Positions 21,829-30,017 of a stretch of DNA of 31,454 bases are shown piece after piece. The DNA is from an uncultured Oscillospiraceae bacterium (GTDB lineage: Bacteria > Bacillota > Clostridia > Oscillospirales > Oscillospiraceae). The translations under genes were made by a program, and so were the position numbers. The stretch lies in contig CAKTLD010000012.1 of assembly GCA_934572445.1 (NCBI GenBank), positions 1 through 31,454 of the forward strand, read 5' to 3'. Position 1 is the stretch's first letter. Each line of letters opens with the position of its first letter. The notes beneath the pieces are model-generated. The model did not search any database, was not told the origin of the DNA, and was given only the letters and a program-made list of their open reading frames with translations.

Positions 21829-22759
21829 CCTGCGGTGCGCTGCCGTGCCTGCGCTTGCGGCGGCAGCTTTTCAGATAGTCATAGAAGCGCTGCTCCGCGC
21901 GATTGAGACTGTGCGCGCGCAGCGTGATAAGATAGATCTCGCGCTTGAGTACGCTGTGATCCATTTCGAAGGTCAACAGGGTGCCATTTTGCTCTTCCTG
22001 CGTCGCTGCGAGCGCCGAAAGCACTGCCACGCCCATGCCTCCGGAGACCATGCGCTTGATGGCCTCGGGATCGTCCACACGCGCCACGATGTGCAGCGCC
22101 TCGGGTGAAAGACCGATGCTGCGCAGGTAGACGGAAAGGCTGCGGTCCGTGCCGGAGCCCTCCTCGCGAGCGAGCATCGGGCAGGAGAGCAGATCGCGCC
22201 CGTAAACGCCGCGCTCTTTGAGCGCACGGTAGTGCTCGTTGTTCGGCGCGGCCAGTACCAGCTCATCCTCAGCCAGGGGGAAGTAATCCACCGTTTCCGG
22301 ATCGCTCACCGCGCCGACAAAGCCCAGCGAGATCTCGCCATTCCGGAGCATCTGGTGGACGAGCGCGCTGTCACCGCGGCGCAGCGTATAGCGGAAGTCC
22401 GGCTCCCGCTGTAAAAACGCGGCCAGATAATCGGGCAGCAGGTATTGTCCGGGTACGGTGGATGCGCCCAGCGCAACCACACCGTCCGTGCTGTCTTCGG
22501 CGAACAGCGTGCGCAGCTCGCCGCAGTCGGCCAGGATGCGCCGCGCGATGGGATAGACACGCTCGCCCTCCGCAGTCAGGCGCAGCTGGCGGCGGCTGCC
22601 GCGCACGAAGAGCTCGCGCCCGAGTGCCTGCTCGAGCTGGCTGACATGGGCGCTGACGGTAGACTGGTTGAAAAAGAGCGCCTCGGCCGCACGCGTAAAA
22701 CCGCCGTGCTCCACCACCGCGGCAAAGACCTCCAGCTGTTTGAGACTGATATCGTTCAT
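21821..22759 (-). CDS. LysR family transcriptional regulator
   Basis: This 312-residue regulator has an N-terminal winged helix (LKQLEVFAAVVEHGGFTRAAEAL, then QSTVSAHVSQLEQALG) and a LysR substrate domain with GASTVPGQYLLPDYLAAFL and SGGMGVAVLSALAA. The N-terminal part resembles the YwfK/CysL or selenium-associated LysR groups, but the ligand cannot be predicted. GGGAGG lies 9 bases before the ATG; the open frame further upstream has no family similarity. It diverges from spoIVFA with its own promoter at 22801-22829, so it need not control sporulation. The last codons lie in the terminator stem. Confidence 0.9.
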   Translation of the reverse strand: MNDISLKQLEVFAAVVEHGGFTRAAEALFFNQSTVSAHVSQLEQALGRELFVRGSRRQLRLTAEGERVYPIARRILADCGELRTLFAEDSTDGVVALGASTVPGQYLLPDYLAAFLQREPDFRYTLRRGDSALVHQMLRNGEISLGFVGAVSDPETVDYFPLAEDELVLAAPNNEHYRALKERGVYGRDLLSCPMLAREEGSGTDRSLSVYLRSIGLSPEALHIVARVDDPEAIKRMVSGGMGVAVLSALAATQEEQNGTLLTFEMDHSVLKREIYLITLRAHSLNRAEQRFYDYLKSCRRKRRHGSAPQGT

Positions 22760-22800
22760 AACGCAGGGCCTCCCTTCGCGCAGAGAGTGATATTTATTCA

Positions 22801-22829
22801 AGCATAGCACGCGCAGCGGAAAAAGGCAA
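22801..22829 (-). promoter_or_regulatory. Sigma-A promoter of the LysR gene
   Basis: On the minus strand TTGCCT (22824-22829), 17 bases, then TATGCT (22801-22806), with TG one base upstream of the -10 box. The start codon follows about 45 bases downstream. Confidence 0.6.
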
Positions 22830-22836
22830 GCGCGCC

Positions 22837-22865
22837 GCATGTTTTCTCTGATTCCCACATAGACT
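22837..22865 (+). promoter_or_regulatory. Candidate sigma-E promoter of spoIVFA-spoIVFB
   Basis: GCATGTTT (22837-22844) and CATAGACT (22858-22865) resemble the mother-cell sigma-E consensus (-35 with CATATT-like, -10 CATACAMT) with 14 bases between the 7-base -35 and the -10. In Bacillus the spoIVF operon is under sigma-E. The start codon lies 33 bases after the -10. Confidence 0.45.
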
Positions 22866-22898
22866 GAGACAAACCGTTTTGAGAAAGGGGAGAGTGCT

Positions 22899-23738
22899 AT
22901 GGCACGGGGGAGAAGACTGCACGGCGCGCGCCGCGGCGGCAAGCGCACACAGCCGCGGACGCGGGGAATGGGCGGCGCCGCGGCGCCGCGGCAGGGAAGC
23001 GGCATCATCTGGCAGGTGATCGTCAGTGGTATTCTGTTCGTTGCGCTCATTGGTCTCAAGCTGATCATGCCCGACCATCTGAGCACGCTGCGCGGAACGC
23101 TGGGGGAGTGGCTCGTGCGGGACGCAGACTTTGTCTCCGCCTTTTCCGCCGTTGGGCGCGCAGCCTCCGGCGAGCAGGACTGGGGCGATTCGCTGTCTGA
23201 GGCGTGTATTGCGGTCTTCGGCGGCGAGGGCCGCGCGCAGGAGGTTTCCGGTGAGCTCATCGGCGTCACGGTAGCCGAGCAGGATGCGGTGGACCTCACG
23301 CCGCAGCGCGAGCTGCCCGCGCTTGCCGTGGGCGAGCAGCGCATCCTGGGCTTTTCCTATGCTTCGCCGCTTGAGGGGACAGTGACCTCGCCCTTCGGCT
23401 GGCGGGAGGATCCGAACGGCGGGGGAGAGTGTTTCCATTACGGCATGGATATCGCGGGCGAGGAGGGAGCCTCTGTCGCCTGCTTTGCCGATGGTACCGT
23501 CGGTGCGGTGGGGGACAGCACGGTCCTCGGCCGTTATGTGACCGTCAGCCATGACGGCGGATTTTCCACGCTCTACGCGCATTGCAGCACTGTGACCGTC
23601 AGCGCAGGACAGAGCGTTAAAAAGGGAGAGGAGCTGGCAAAGGTCGGCGCGACCGGCAATGCCACGGGAGCACATCTGCACTTTGAGATCCACGACGGGG
23701 GATCGTATCTGAATCCCGTCTATTATGTTGCTTCCTGA
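22899..23738 (+). CDS. spoIVFA: SpoIVFA-like M23 (LytM) family protein
   Basis: This 279-residue membrane protein has an Arg-rich cytoplasmic N-terminus and one membrane helix at about 36-56 (IIWQVIVSGILFVALIGLKLI). It ends in an M23/LytM domain with H180-x3-D184, H228 and H259-x-H261, a complete zinc set. In Bacillus SpoIVFA holds and restrains the SpoIVFB protease in the forespore outer membrane. The SpoIVFA role rests on the gene next door. GGGGAG lies before the ATG. The intact metal residues mean that it could also be an active endopeptidase. It overlaps spoIVFB by 14 bases. Confidence 0.8.
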   Translation: MARGRRLHGARRGGKRTQPRTRGMGGAAAPRQGSGIIWQVIVSGILFVALIGLKLIMPDHLSTLRGTLGEWLVRDADFVSAFSAVGRAASGEQDWGDSLSEACIAVFGGEGRAQEVSGELIGVTVAEQDAVDLTPQRELPALAVGEQRILGFSYASPLEGTVTSPFGWREDPNGGGECFHYGMDIAGEEGASVACFADGTVGAVGDSTVLGRYVTVSHDGGFSTLYAHCSTVTVSAGQSVKKGEELAKVGATGNATGAHLHFEIHDGGSYLNPVYYVAS

Positions 23739-24345
23739 GCGCGGGGTGCGCGTTTCGTGGAGCTTCTGGCTCTTCGTGCTGCTCGCGGCCGCCATCAGTC
23801 CGCTCACGATCGTGCTTTCCGTGCTGCTGGCTGCTGCGCTGCATGAGTGCGGGCACCTTGCGGCGCTGCGGGCGTTCCGTGTGCCGGTCGAAGGGCTGCG
23901 TCTCAGCGCGCTGGGCGCGGTGCTTTACGCCCGCGGCGCGCAGCGCCTTTCCTACGGGCGCGAGCTGATCGTCACGCTTGCGGGACCGGCGGCAAACCTT
24001 CTCTGCGGCTTTCTGACGGCGCTTATCGCCCTGCGCCTTGCATGGGTGGACGGCTTTGTCCTTGCAGGCGCGCACCTGCTCCTTGCCGCGTTCAACCTGC
24101 TGCCCGTTGCGCCGCTGGACGGCTCACGCACGCTGTATCTGGCCGCTGCGTTCTTTTTTGGCCCCGCGGTCGGGGACGCGGTCACGGCTATCGCGGGCTT
24201 TGCGGTCTCGCTTACGCTGCTGGGAGCGGCGGTCTGGCTCTGCGCGGAGACCGGCGGGGGATATTTTTTTCTTTTTGCGGCGCTGGTGCTTTTTACCGGA
24301 AGCATCCGGCAACTGAGTCTTGCGAAAAATGTGATCAGAGTGTAG
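23725..24345 (+). CDS. spoIVFB: SpoIVFB-like M50 intramembrane metalloprotease
   Basis: This 206-residue polytopic protease has the zinc motif H40-E41-x2-H44 in a membrane helix and the third ligand D132 in NLLPVAPLDG, as in site-2 proteases of the SpoIVFB group. It lacks the C-terminal CBS domain, since the protein ends after the last helix. In Bacillus the enzyme cleaves pro-sigma-K in the mother cell; the target here is expected to be the same, but sigK is not in the window. The ATG overlaps the previous gene and has no ribosome site of its own, so translation is coupled; a GTG at 23746 is an alternative start. Confidence 0.85.
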   Translation: MLLPERGVRVSWSFWLFVLLAAAISPLTIVLSVLLAAALHECGHLAALRAFRVPVEGLRLSALGAVLYARGAQRLSYGRELIVTLAGPAANLLCGFLTALIALRLAWVDGFVLAGAHLLLAAFNLLPVAPLDGSRTLYLAAAFFFGPAVGDAVTAIAGFAVSLTLLGAAVWLCAETGGGYFFLFAALVLFTGSIRQLSLAKNVIRV

Positions 24346-24393
24346 AATAGCGGAAAATGGTTTTCTGTGCCCATTTTCGGCTATTTTACTTTT
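24346..24393 (+). terminator. Terminator after spoIVFB
   Basis: The arms 24346-24360 and 24371-24385 pair over 15 bp with one mismatch around a 10-base loop, followed by TTACTTTT. The hairpin starts right after the spoIVFB stop. Confidence 0.7.
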
Positions 24394-24407
24394 GAGGGAG
24401 ATTTTTC

Positions 24408-26240
24408 GTGGATAAGAGACTGGAACGCATCCTGCCCCGCGTGCAGAAGCCCGCACGCTACGTCGGCGGGGAATTCAACGCCATCATGAAGGACAAGAGC
24501 ACGATCGATACGCGCATCGCCTTCTGCTTTCCCGATACCTATGAGATCGGCATGTCGAATCTCGGCATGCGCATCCTCTACGGTGTGATGAACAATATCG
24601 AGGGCGTGTGGTGCGAGCGCTGCTTTGCCCCCTGGGGGGACATGGAGGAAGAGATGCGCAGGGCGAATATCCCGCTCTATGCGCTTGAATCCTTTGACCC
24701 CATCGGCGATTTTGACATCATTGCCTTTTCCGTCGGCTATGAGATGGCGTTTCCCGCCATCCTCAATATGCTCGATCTTGCGAATGTACCGCTGCACTCG
24801 TCGGAGCGCACGGAGCTCACCCCGCTCGTCATCGCGGGCGGCACGGCGATGTACAACTGCGAACCCATCGCGGACTTCCTTGATCTTGCCGTGATCGGCG
24901 AGGGAGAAGAGATGAACGTGGAGCTGATCGAACTGCACCGCAGGGCCCGCCGCGAGGGCTGGAGCAAGCACGAGTTCCTCATCCGTGCCGCACAGATCGG
25001 CGGCGTGTATGTTCCCAGCCTTTACGATATCGACTACAACGGCGACGGAACGGTGAAGTCCATCACGCCGAGAGACGGCGCACCGAAAACGGTGCTCAAG
25101 CGCGTTATGGTAAACATGGACGATGCTTACTATCCCACAAAGACCATCGTTCCCTCAACGGAGATCGTGCAGGACCGGCCCGCGCTGGAGCTGTTCCGCG
25201 GCTGTATCCGCGGCTGCCGCTTCTGTCAGGCGGGCTATGTCTATCGTCCCGTGCGCTGCCGGTCGGAAAAGCTGCTGGCGAAGTACGCCTTTGAGACCAT
25301 TGAGGATTCCGGCTATCAGGACCTGACGCTTTCCTCGCTCTCCACATCTGACTATCCCCAGCTCGTGGAGCTGTGTGACGATCTGGAGGAATTCTGCGCC
25401 GCGCGGCACCTGAATCTTTCACTGCCGTCCCTGCGCGCGGACAATTTCTCCATGGCGCTGATGGAACGGCTGCAAAAGGGAAGAAAGACCGGCCTTACCT
25501 TCGCGCCCGAGGCGGGCACGCAGCGGCTGCGCGATGCCATCAATAAGAATCTTACGGAGGAGGACCTGCTGGCCTCCTGCCGCCGCGCATTTGCCGGCGG
25601 ATACAGTGCCGTCAAGCTCTACTTCATGCTCGGCCTGCCGACTGAAACGGATGAGGACGTGCTCGGTATCGCGGATGTGGCTGCGAACGTGATGCACGCC
25701 TGGCGCGAGAGCACCTGCAACAAGGCGCGCGGCGTGCGCATCACGGTGTCCACCTCGTGGTTTGTGCCAAAGCCCCACACGGCCTTTCAGTGGGAACCGC
25801 AGATCCCTATTGAGGAGTACGAGCGCCGTGTCAGGCTCCTGCGCGAGCGGATCAACACCCGTTCCGTGACCTATAACTGGCATCCGTCTCCCACGAGCTT
25901 TATGGAGGCGGTCATCTCCTGCGGTGACCGGCGGCTGTGCCGCGTGATCGAAACGGCGTGGCGCAAGGGCGAGACGCTCAGTGCATGGGAGGATTATTTC
26001 CGCCTCGAACGCTGGATGGAGGCGTTTGACGAGTGCGGTCTCGACCCGCATTTTTACGCCAACCGCCGCCGCAGCGAGGACGAGCTTTTGCCGTGGAGCA
26101 TGATCTCCACCGGCGTTTCGCCGCAGTACTTCAAGCGCGAGCACGCGCGCGCCTATGAGGGCGTGACCACGCCCGACTGCAGAACCCACTGCAATGCCTG
26201 CGGCGCAAACTGTCTGGTAGGAGGAAAATGCGATGTCTAA
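24408..26240 (+). CDS. TIGR03960-type radical SAM protein with B12-binding-like N-terminus
   Basis: This 610-residue enzyme starts at a GTG with GAGGGAG 7 bases upstream. The N-terminal B12-binding-like domain (about 30-200) is followed by a radical SAM core with C266-x3-C270-x2-C273 (RGCIRGCRFCQAG), which binds a [4Fe-4S] cluster and S-adenosylmethionine. A C-terminal Cys cluster, DCRTHCNACGANC, may bind another cluster. The family is widespread in Firmicutes next to a TIGR03936 protein and is thought to act on tRNA or ribosomal components, but the reaction is not established to my knowledge. It overlaps the next gene by 8 bases. Confidence 0.92.
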   Translation: MDKRLERILPRVQKPARYVGGEFNAIMKDKSTIDTRIAFCFPDTYEIGMSNLGMRILYGVMNNIEGVWCERCFAPWGDMEEEMRRANIPLYALESFDPIGDFDIIAFSVGYEMAFPAILNMLDLANVPLHSSERTELTPLVIAGGTAMYNCEPIADFLDLAVIGEGEEMNVELIELHRRARREGWSKHEFLIRAAQIGGVYVPSLYDIDYNGDGTVKSITPRDGAPKTVLKRVMVNMDDAYYPTKTIVPSTEIVQDRPALELFRGCIRGCRFCQAGYVYRPVRCRSEKLLAKYAFETIEDSGYQDLTLSSLSTSDYPQLVELCDDLEEFCAARHLNLSLPSLRADNFSMALMERLQKGRKTGLTFAPEAGTQRLRDAINKNLTEEDLLASCRRAFAGGYSAVKLYFMLGLPTETDEDVLGIADVAANVMHAWRESTCNKARGVRITVSTSWFVPKPHTAFQWEPQIPIEEYERRVRLLRERINTRSVTYNWHPSPTSFMEAVISCGDRRLCRVIETAWRKGETLSAWEDYFRLERWMEAFDECGLDPHFYANRRRSEDELLPWSMISTGVSPQYFKREHARAYEGVTTPDCRTHCNACGANCLVGGKCDV

Positions 26241-26895
26241 GCTCAGACTTATCTTCGTCAAGAAGCATCAGGCCTCCTATATCTCGCATCTTGACGTGAT
26301 GCGCACGTTCCAGCGTGTGTTCCCGCGTGCGGGGCTGTCGCTGCGTCATTCCAACGGCTTCCATCCGCACCCCATCCTCTCCATCGTGCTGCCGCTGCCG
26401 GTGGGACAGTCGAGCGAGTGCGAGCTCCTGGACTTTGAGACCGTGGAGGACAGCGACGGTACGCTTGTGCCCGAGGCGCTCAACAGCGGCATGCCCGCGG
26501 GACTGCGCGTGCTGCAGTGCTATCCCGTGGTGCGCCCCGTGCGCCAGATGGCCTTTCTGCGCGCGGCGCTGGAGCTCGATTACGACAACGGTGTGCCCGA
26601 GGACGCGGCGGAGCGCATCCGGACGCTGCTTGCGCAGGAGGAGCTCCTTGTTGAAAAGCGTACGAAGCACAAGGGGATGACTGAACTCAACATTGCCCCG
26701 TTGATCCGCTCGCTCACGCTGACGGAGGAGAAAAACATGCTGCGCATGGATGCGGTCGTCGCCGCGCAGGACCCTGGCCTCAACCCTGCGCTCATCGGTG
26801 CGGCGGTCGCGCGGCACCTGCCGGATATCGCACCGGACTTTACCCGCGTGCGCAGAAAAGAGCTCTACGACGCGGAAATGAACGTTTTCCGCTGA
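26233..26895 (+). CDS. TIGR03936 radical-SAM-linked protein (DUF2344)
   Basis: This 220-residue protein starts MSKLRLIFVKKHQASYISHL, then has FQRVFPRAGLSLRHSNGFHPHP and LPLPVGQSSECELLDFE, the DUF2344 core. It always travels with the TIGR03960 radical SAM enzyme and in some genomes is fused to it, so it is probably its partner or substrate-binding subunit. The fold is TruD- or pseudouridine-synthase-like by report, which I cannot check here. GAGG lies 10 bases before the ATG. In most Firmicutes ribonuclease G and rplU follow; here rplS follows. Confidence 0.9.
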   Translation: MSKLRLIFVKKHQASYISHLDVMRTFQRVFPRAGLSLRHSNGFHPHPILSIVLPLPVGQSSECELLDFETVEDSDGTLVPEALNSGMPAGLRVLQCYPVVRPVRQMAFLRAALELDYDNGVPEDAAERIRTLLAQEELLVEKRTKHKGMTELNIAPLIRSLTLTEEKNMLRMDAVVAAQDPGLNPALIGAAVARHLPDIAPDFTRVRRKELYDAEMNVFR

Positions 26896-26912
26896 GCTTT
26901 TTGAAAAAACAC

Positions 26913-26941
26913 TTGCATTTCCAGTTTTCGTGTGATATGCT
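26913..26941 (+). promoter_or_regulatory. Sigma-A promoter of rplS
   Basis: TTGCAT (26913-26918), exactly 17 bases, then TATGCT (26936-26941). Transcription would start near 26948 and give a 100-base leader. Confidence 0.65.
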
Positions 26942-26947
26942 ACCATA

Positions 26948-27047
26948 GCTTGAAAAGGGCGGTCCTCTGCCGTGCGCGGGTGAAAGAGTCCCGGATGCGC
27001 CGAAGAAAAGCGGTCAAGAACGCCTATAATACAGGAGGAAAACATCC
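26948..27047 (+). promoter_or_regulatory. rplS leader, probable L19 autoregulatory element
   Basis: This is the 100-base non-coding leader before rplS. It contains a hairpin in which GCGCGGG (26974-26980) pairs with CCC (26990-26992) and GCGC (26997-27000) across a GGAT bulge and a TGAAAGAGT loop. The ribosome site AGGAGG follows near 27033. Firmicutes L19 leaders are known autoregulatory elements; I cannot confirm that this one fits the published model. Confidence 0.5.
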
Positions 27048-27389
27048 ATGGATCTCATCAAAGAGCTCGAAGCTCAGCAGCTGAAGAAGGAAATGCCCGT
27101 CGTCAACGTCGGTGATACCGTCCGCGTTCACGTCAAGATCAAGGAAGGCTCCCGCGAGCGTATCCAGGTCTTCGAGGGCATCGTGATCGCCAAGAAGCAC
27201 GGCGGTCTGGAGGAGACCTTCACCGTTCGCCGCGTCGCCTATGGCGTCGGCGTGGAAAAGGTGTTCCCCATCCACTCCCCCCTCATCGAGAAGGTCGAGA
27301 CCGTGCGCACCGGCTTTGTCCGCCGCGCCAAGCTGTACTACCTGCGCGACCGCGTCGGCAAGGCAGCCAAGATCCGCGAGAAGCTGTAA
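27048..27389 (+). CDS. rplS: 50S ribosomal protein L19
   Basis: This 113-residue ribosomal protein has the family core [32 protein letters not shown] and the end [19 protein letters not shown]. It sits at the interface of the 30S and 50S subunits. Its length is normal. AGGAGG lies 9 bases before the ATG. It has its own promoter, leader and terminator, so it is a single-gene unit, which fits autoregulation. The codon use is strongly biased to C-ending codons, as expected of a highly expressed gene. Confidence 0.97.
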   Translation: MDLIKELEAQQLKKEMPVVNVGDTVRVHVKIKEGSRERIQVFEGIVIAKKHGGLEETFTVRRVAYGVGVEKVFPIHSPLIEKVETVRTGFVRRAKLYYLRDRVGKAAKIREKL

Positions 27390-27405
27390 GCAAAGCGTTG
27401 AGAGC

Positions 27406-27437
27406 AAAAAAGCGTGGCGTATGCCGCGCTTTTTTTG
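27406..27437 (+). terminator. Terminator after rplS
   Basis: AAAAAAGCGTGGC (27406-27418) and GCCGCGCTTTTTT pair with one G-T wobble around a GTAT loop and are followed by a T-run to 27436. Confidence 0.9.
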
Positions 27438-27465
27438 TTGCCTTTTTCGCAAAGCGTGGTAGAAT
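27438..27465 (+). promoter_or_regulatory. Promoter of lepB
   Basis: TTGCCT (27438-27443), 16 bases, then TAGAAT (27460-27465). A small perfect hairpin GGCGCA-TTT-TGCGCC follows at 27483-27497, just upstream of the ribosome site GGGGAG, and may modulate lepB translation. Confidence 0.55.
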
Positions 27466-27517
27466 AATAAATTAGATATTCAGGCGCATTTTGCGCCGCA
27501 TTGGGGAGCTTTTGACC

Positions 27518-28138
27518 ATGGAAGAATTTGACAAGAATCTGGAGATCAGCGAACAGCCGCAGGAGGAGATCGTGGAGAAGATCCCCGGGCGCGATGCGTA
27601 TGAGACCGTTGCCTCGCTCGTTTCGGCGCTGCTGGCTGTGGCGTTGATCTTTACCTTCGTCGTGCGCCTGATGGGCGTGGACGGCGGGTCGATGATCCCG
27701 ACGCTCCAGCACGGGGATCGGCTGCTCGTGCTCAACTCGCTGCTCTGCGGCGACTATGAGTACGGCGATATCGTCATCGCCCGCAAGGAGAGCTTTGACG
27801 AAAAGCCCATCGTCAAGCGCGTCATTGCCACCGAGGGGCAGACGGTGGATATCGACTTTTCCCTTGGCCGCGTGTATGTGGACGGCGCGCTTCTGGAAGA
27901 GGACTATATCAATGACCTCACCTACCGCGAGGAGGGACTTTCCTTCCCGCTTACCGTGCCGGAGGGCTGCGTTTTTCTGATGGGCGACAACCGCAATCAC
28001 TCCAACGACAGCCGCGACAGCAACCTTGGCCCCGTGGATACGCGCCTTATCATCGGTAAGGCCGTGTGGCTCGTTTTCCCGGGACCGGATTACCTGACCG
28101 AGCAGCGCGATTTCAGCCGCATCGGTCTTTTGAAGTAA
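27518..28138 (+). CDS. lepB: Signal peptidase I
   Basis: This 206-residue membrane protease removes signal peptides from secreted proteins. It has a cytoplasmic N-terminus (about 1-31), one membrane helix (about 32-50) and the catalytic dyad Ser58 (GGSMIPTL) and Lys100 (IVKRVIA). The box FLMGDNRNHSNDSRDS is intact. GGGGAG lies 9 bases before the ATG; an in-frame start 27 bases earlier is less likely. It is the first gene of a run of cotranscribed housekeeping genes, and rbgA starts 13 bases downstream. Confidence 0.95.
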   Translation: MEEFDKNLEISEQPQEEIVEKIPGRDAYETVASLVSALLAVALIFTFVVRLMGVDGGSMIPTLQHGDRLLVLNSLLCGDYEYGDIVIARKESFDEKPIVKRVIATEGQTVDIDFSLGRVYVDGALLEEDYINDLTYREEGLSFPLTVPEGCVFLMGDNRNHSNDSRDSNLGPVDTRLIIGKAVWLVFPGPDYLTEQRDFSRIGLLK

Positions 28139-28151
28139 GGAGGGCGTCGCC

Positions 28152-29024
28152 ATGCAGCTGGAATCGCTGAGCTGGTTCCCCGGGCACATGACCAAGACCC
28201 GCCGCATGATCACGGCGGAGCTCGGTAATGTGGACGCCGTGTGCGAAATTCTGGACGCGCGCATCCCGATGAGCAGCCGCAACCCCGATGTGGACGAGCT
28301 GACGGAGGGCAAGCCCCGTTTGATCGTTTTGAACCGCGTCGATCAGGCCGACCCTGAGATGACAAAAAAGTGGGCGGCGTACTTTCGCTCACTCGGCTAT
28401 GCCGTCATTGAGACGGACGCGAAGCAGGGCGGGGGCGTAAAGCAGTTTTCCTCCGCCGTGCGCACGCTGCTGCGCGATAAGATCGCCTCTTACGAGGCCA
28501 AGGGCCAGGTCGGCCGCGTGCTGCGCGTGATGGTGCTCGGCATCCCGAACGTCGGCAAGTCGACGTTTATCAACAAGGTCTCCGGCCGCAAGAGCGCCAA
28601 GGCGGAGGACCGTCCCGGCGTCACGCGCACAAAGCAGTGGGTGCCGGTCGACAAGACGCTCGAGCTCCTTGACACGCCGGGTATCCTGTGGCCGAAATTT
28701 GAGGACAGCAGCGTCGGCGTGCGCCTTGCCTTCACCGGCGCCATCCGCGACGAGGTCGTTGACATCGAAGAGCTCGCGATGCGCCTGATGGACTACCTCG
28801 GCAAAAATTATCCCAAGGCCATCGAGGAGCGCTACAAGCTCACCGTTTCCGAAGAGGACGACGGCTGCGCGCTGCTCGAAAAAGCGGGGCGCAAGCGTGG
28901 CTTCCTGATCTCCGGCGGAGAGGTCGACCTGGAGCGTATGAGCCGCATCCTGCTTGACGAGTTCCGCGGCGGCAAGCTCGGCCGCTTCACGCTTGAGTTC
29001 CCGCCGGAGGGCGAGAGCGTATGA
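28152..29024 (+). CDS. rbgA: Ribosome biogenesis GTPase RbgA (YlqF)
   Basis: This 290-residue circularly permuted GTPase has motif order G4 (NRVD), then G1 (GIPNVGKST), G2 (PGVTRTKQW) and G3 (DTPG), as in YlqF. It binds the late 50S precursor and assists its maturation. The N-terminal WFPGHMTKT segment is also typical. GGAGG lies 8 bases before the ATG. Its stop overlaps the rnhB start (ATGA). In Bacillus the same order lepB-ylqF-rnhB is seen, so this is a conserved ancestral cluster. Confidence 0.96.
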   Translation: MQLESLSWFPGHMTKTRRMITAELGNVDAVCEILDARIPMSSRNPDVDELTEGKPRLIVLNRVDQADPEMTKKWAAYFRSLGYAVIETDAKQGGGVKQFSSAVRTLLRDKIASYEAKGQVGRVLRVMVLGIPNVGKSTFINKVSGRKSAKAEDRPGVTRTKQWVPVDKTLELLDTPGILWPKFEDSSVGVRLAFTGAIRDEVVDIEELAMRLMDYLGKNYPKAIEERYKLTVSEEDDGCALLEKAGRKRGFLISGGEVDLERMSRILLDEFRGGKLGRFTLEFPPEGESV

Positions 29025-29644
29025 GCGTTGATCTGCACTACGAGGAAAAAGCCCGCGCCGCGGGCTTTTTATCCGTCTGCGGCGTGGACGAGGCGGGCGC
29101 GGGGCCGCTGATGGGGCCTGTGTACGCCGCCGCCGTCATTCTGCCGGAAAGCTGCGGGATCGACGGGCTGGATGATTCCAAAAAGTTGACGGAGAAAAAA
29201 CGCGAGGCGCTGTTTCCCGTCATTTGCGAAAGGTCTGTCGCTTGGGCGGTCGCATCTGTTGATGCGAAGGAGATCGACGCGACGGACATTTTGAGCGCGC
29301 GCATGAAGGCGATGCAGCTCGCCATCGACGCGCTGCAAGTTCCGGCGGATTACGCGCTCATCGACGGCAACCGCGACCACGGCGCGTCGGCAAAGATCAC
29401 CACGCCGCATGAGACCATCGTCGGCGGGGACGGCGCGAGCTTATCCATCGCCGCGGCGAGTGTGCTGGCGAAGGTCAGCCGTGACCACTACGTCGTGGAA
29501 GTGCTCGACCCCATGTACCCCGAGTATCAGTTTGCCAGGCACAAGGGCTACGGCACAAAGCTCCACTATCAGATGCTCGATCAGTACGGCCCAAGCCCCG
29601 TGCACCGCATGACGTTCCTCAGAAAGTGGGAGGCGCGGCGATGA
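29021..29644 (+). CDS. rnhB: Ribonuclease HII
   Basis: This 207-residue enzyme cuts RNA-DNA hybrids and single ribonucleotides in DNA. The acidic set D23, E24 (VDEAGAGPL), D115 (LIDGN) and D137 (GGDGASLSIAAAS) is present. The usual GRG or GKG motif after DEA is here GAG (residues 26-28), so the basic residue is missing; this is the one oddity. The start overlaps the rbgA stop and the stop overlaps the yraN start (ATGA), so the three genes are coupled. Confidence 0.94.
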   Translation: MSVDLHYEEKARAAGFLSVCGVDEAGAGPLMGPVYAAAVILPESCGIDGLDDSKKLTEKKREALFPVICERSVAWAVASVDAKEIDATDILSARMKAMQLAIDALQVPADYALIDGNRDHGASAKITTPHETIVGGDGASLSIAAASVLAKVSRDHYVVEVLDPMYPEYQFARHKGYGTKLHYQMLDQYGPSPVHRMTFLRKWEARR

Positions 29645-30000
29645 GCACGAAGCAGGACGGCGACTGGGGCGAGGCGCTGGTGGCGCAGTATCTCATTGAG
29701 CGCGGCTGCCGCATTGTGGAAAGGGAGTGGCGCTGCCGCTTCGGCGAGATCGATCTCATCGCCGAGAAGGACGGCGTGCTGCTGTTGGTCGAGGTGAAGC
29801 TGCGCACGAATCTGCAGTACGGCGCGCCGCGCGAATACGTCACGGAGAGAAAGCAGGAAAAGCTGCGCGCCGCGGCGCTTTTGTACCTGAGCGAGCGCGA
29901 GCTGGACGTCCCCGTCCGCTTCGACGTGGCGGAGGTCTACACCGATATATGCCACAGCGCGCGGAATACGCGCATCGAATACATCGAAGACGCATTTTAA
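29641..30000 (+). CDS. UPF0102 (YraN) family nuclease-like protein
   Basis: This 119-residue protein has the restriction-endonuclease-like core RFGEIDLIAEKDGVLLLVEV, with E, D and the ExK-type pattern LVEVKLR, as in the YraN family. The function of the family is not settled. GGGAGG lies 7 bases before the ATG. The start overlaps the rnhB stop, which fits the usual rnhB-yraN linkage. The C-terminus ends normally before the metallophosphoesterase gene. Confidence 0.92.
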   Translation: MSTKQDGDWGEALVAQYLIERGCRIVEREWRCRFGEIDLIAEKDGVLLLVEVKLRTNLQYGAPREYVTERKQEKLRAAALLYLSERELDVPVRFDVAEVYTDICHSARNTRIEYIEDAF

Positions 30001-30017
30001 CAGAAAGGGGGGCCGCG

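Noticed and set aside
27025..27030. TATAAT just before rplS
   Set aside because: No -35 box lies at a usable distance (GAAGAA at 17 bases), and it is 23 bases from the start codon, within the leader; the promoter at 26913-26941 is better.
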